A stretch of 64,000 bases of DNA from Azorhizobium oxalatiphilum (lineage in GTDB: Bacteria > Pseudomonadota > Alphaproteobacteria > Rhizobiales > Xanthobacteraceae), in NCBI RefSeq assembly GCF_014635325.1, contig NZ_BMCT01000010.1:1-64000 (forward strand). The letters run 5' to 3'. Below, piece after piece: positions 62,671 through 64,000 of the stretch. The stretch's first letter is position 1. Every line of letters starts with the position of its first letter. The position numbers were made by a program, and so were the translations under genes. Below the pieces are notes generated by a model. It worked only from the letters and a program-made list of their open reading frames with translations, had not been told where the DNA came from and searched no databases.

Positions 62671-62710
62671 AAAGTACCGTCATGAGCCTCATTGCTCCTG
62701 ACGGTACTTT
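62671..62710. terminator. Inverted AAAGTACCGTCA pair: terminator and/or integrase arm sites
   Basis: AAAGTACCGTCA (62671-62682) and TGACGGTACTTT (62699-62710) form a 12-bp stem with a 16-nt loop. On the minus strand the stem is followed by a run of T (complement of 62667-62673), so it could end guaA transcripts. Because a third copy lies at 62599, it may also serve integrase binding. Confidence 0.55.
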
Positions 62711-62874
62711 CGTTTTTCCGGTTGATCAATGGGGGCAAGGCCCGTCAGCGAGGCCGCCAAACGCCATCTATACCCACCGATAGATGTCGAAAGGCACAGA
62801 AGGAATTTATTTTTGTTTTCAGTTGGTTAGACCGTACTTCAGCGTAAATTCGGCGGCGTTCGGATGGGCCTGAA

Positions 62875-62896
62875 TCATTCCCACTCGATCGTGCCC
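62875..62896 (-). other. Probable att core at guaA 3' end
   Basis: The last codons of guaA (GCACGATCGAGTGGGAATGA on the minus strand) are the known integration target of many guaA-type islands. The integrase lies just downstream. The matching copy at the far end of the element is not in the window, so the exact core is not confirmed. Confidence 0.45.
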
Positions 62897-64000
62897 GGGG
62901 GCTTGGAGGTCACGTCATAGACCACGCGGTTGATGCCGCGCACCTCGTTGATGAGGCGGGTGGCGGTGCGGCCGAGGAAGTCCATCTGGTAAGGATAGAA
63001 ATCCGCCGTCATGCCGTCCACGGAGGTCACGGCGCGCAACGCCAGCACGTGGTCATAGGTGCGCCCGTCGCCCATCACGCCCACGGTGCGCACCGGAAGC
63101 AGAACGGCGAATGCCTGCCAGATCACGTCATAGAGGCCGGCGGCGCGGATCTCCTCCAGATAGATGGCGTCCGCCTTGCGCAGGATGTCCAGCTTCTCCA
63201 CCGTGATCTCGCCGGGGCAACGGATGGCGAGGCCAGGGCCGGGGAAGGGATGGCGGCCGACGAAGCTCTCCGGCAGGCCCAGCTCGCGGCCGAGCGCGCG
63301 CACCTCGTCCTTGAACAGGTCGCGCAGCGGCTCCACCAGCTTCATGTTCATGCGCTCAGGAAGCCCGCCCACATTGTGGTGCGACTTGATCGTCACCGAG
63401 GGACCGCCGGTGAAGGAGACGCTCTCGATCACGTCCGGATAGAGCGTGCCCTGCGCGAGGAAATCGGCGCCGCCGATCTTCTTGGCCTCGGCCTCGAACA
63501 CGTCGATGAACAGCTTGCCGATGGTCTTGCGCTTCTTCTCCGGATCGGAGACGCCGTCCAGCTCCTTCAGGAACATCTCGGAGGCGTCCACATGCACCAG
63601 CGGGATGTTGTAGGTGTTGCGGAACAGCGAGACCACCTGCTCGGCTTCGCCCAGGCGCATCAGGCCGTGGTCCACGAACACGCAGGTGAGCTGGTCGCCG
63701 ATGGCCTCGTGGATGAGCACGGCGGCCACCGCCGAATCCACGCCGCCGGAGAGGCCGCAGAGCACGCGCTTGTCGCCCACCTGATCGCGGATCTTCTTGA
63801 TCGCCTCCTCGCGGAAGGCGCCCATGGTCCAGTCGCCCTGAAGGCCAGCCACGCCGCGCACGAAGTTGCGCAGCAGCTGCGCACCCTGCGGGGTGTGCAC
63901 CACCTCGGGATGGAACTGCACGCCGTAGAACTTGCGGCTCTCATCGGCGATGGCGGCGAAGGGGGCGTTGTCGGAGGTGGCGATCACCTCGAAGCCGGCG
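62875..64000 (-). CDS. guaA: GMP synthase (glutamine-hydrolysing), partial
   Basis: The C-terminal 374 residues of GuaA; the N-terminal amidotransferase part runs past the window. It makes GMP from [23 protein letters not shown] is the end of the glutaminase domain, [17 protein letters not shown] the ATP pyrophosphatase loop, and [18 protein letters not shown] and the end [13 protein letters not shown] are normal. The 3' end is complete, as expected after element integration restores it. It is a chromosomal anchor beside the ICE. Confidence 0.95.
   Translation of the reverse strand, partial: AGFEVIATSDNAPFAAIADESRKFYGVQFHPEVVHTPQGAQLLRNFVRGVAGLQGDWTMGAFREEAIKKIRDQVGDKRVLCGLSGGVDSAVAAVLIHEAIGDQLTCVFVDHGLMRLGEAEQVVSLFRNTYNIPLVHVDASEMFLKELDGVSDPEKKRKTIGKLFIDVFEAEAKKIGGADFLAQGTLYPDVIESVSFTGGPSVTIKSHHNVGGLPERMNMKLVEPLRDLFKDEVRALGRELGLPESFVGRHPFPGPGLAIRCPGEITVEKLDILRKADAIYLEEIRAAGLYDVIWQAFAVLLPVRTVGVMGDGRTYDHVLALRAVTSVDGMTADFYPYQMDFLGRTATRLINEVRGINRVVYDVTSKPPGTIEWE

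Noticed and set aside
62599-62710. Repeats near the integrase as a small CRISPR-like array
   Set aside because: Only three 12-bp units, one inverted, with unequal spacing and no cas genes anywhere in the window.

Overview
The window is most of an integrative and conjugative element (ICE) of the Mesorhizobium ICEMlSym/Trb type, sitting beside the chromosomal guaA gene of a GC-rich alphaproteobacterium, probably a Hyphomicrobiales (Rhizobiales) member. The evidence is a complete trb mating-pore operon, a TraG coupling protein, an RlxS-type relaxase (DUF3363), an RdfS/AlpA-like excisionase candidate, DUF2285/DUF6499 regulators, and a P4-type integrase next to the 3' end of guaA. No taxon-specific marker allows a species call.

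Layout. 1-1.3 kb: IS110-family insertion sequence with a structured non-coding 5' flank. 1.4-3.4 kb: control region with two small XRE regulators, a lone DUF2285 protein (QseM-like), and a DUF6499-DUF2285 activator (FseA-like) whose halves lie in different frames joined at UUU CGU, a classic +1 slip site. 3.4-12.4 kb: transfer and maintenance block with the RdfS-like protein, replication initiator, three tandem iterons, ParA, a small partner protein, DUF2840, TraF protease, DUF736, lytic transglycosylase, a candidate oriT, relaxase, TraG and an RHH protein. 12.4-26.1 kb: cargo A, with two periplasmic molybdenum hydroxylase modules and their cytochromes, remnants of AraC and SDR genes, a quinone reductase, an aldo/keto reductase, an intradiol dioxygenase and an MBL hydrolase. 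26.4-36.1 kb: trbBCDEJKLFGI plus DUF2274. 36.2-60.4 kb: cargo B, dominated by short-chain dehydrogenases, NAD(P)-binding epimerase/NmrA proteins and AraC, LysR, MarR and TetR regulators, with an MFS transporter, an OmpV-like porin and membrane proteins. 60.8 kb: the 3' half of a tRNA-Leu(CAA). 61.1-62.7 kb: AlpA-like regulator, integrase and repeated arm-type sites. 62.9-64 kb: guaA, partial.

How it fits together. The QseM/FseA-like proteins would gate the RdfS-like factor and so excision. The Rep-iteron-Par cassette could let the excised circle replicate and segregate. RlxS, oriT and TraG would deliver the strand to the Trb pore. Cargo genes appear to handle aldehydes, quinones, aromatics or electrophiles. 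Four cargo promoters share one oriented motif (TGTAGGAATAGGCA-like) at two fixed distances from the start codon, suggesting a regulon, perhaps of the AraC protein at 43.0-43.9 kb. Several cargo genes are broken (frameshift or amber), so part of the cargo is decaying. The left end of the ICE is not in the window.
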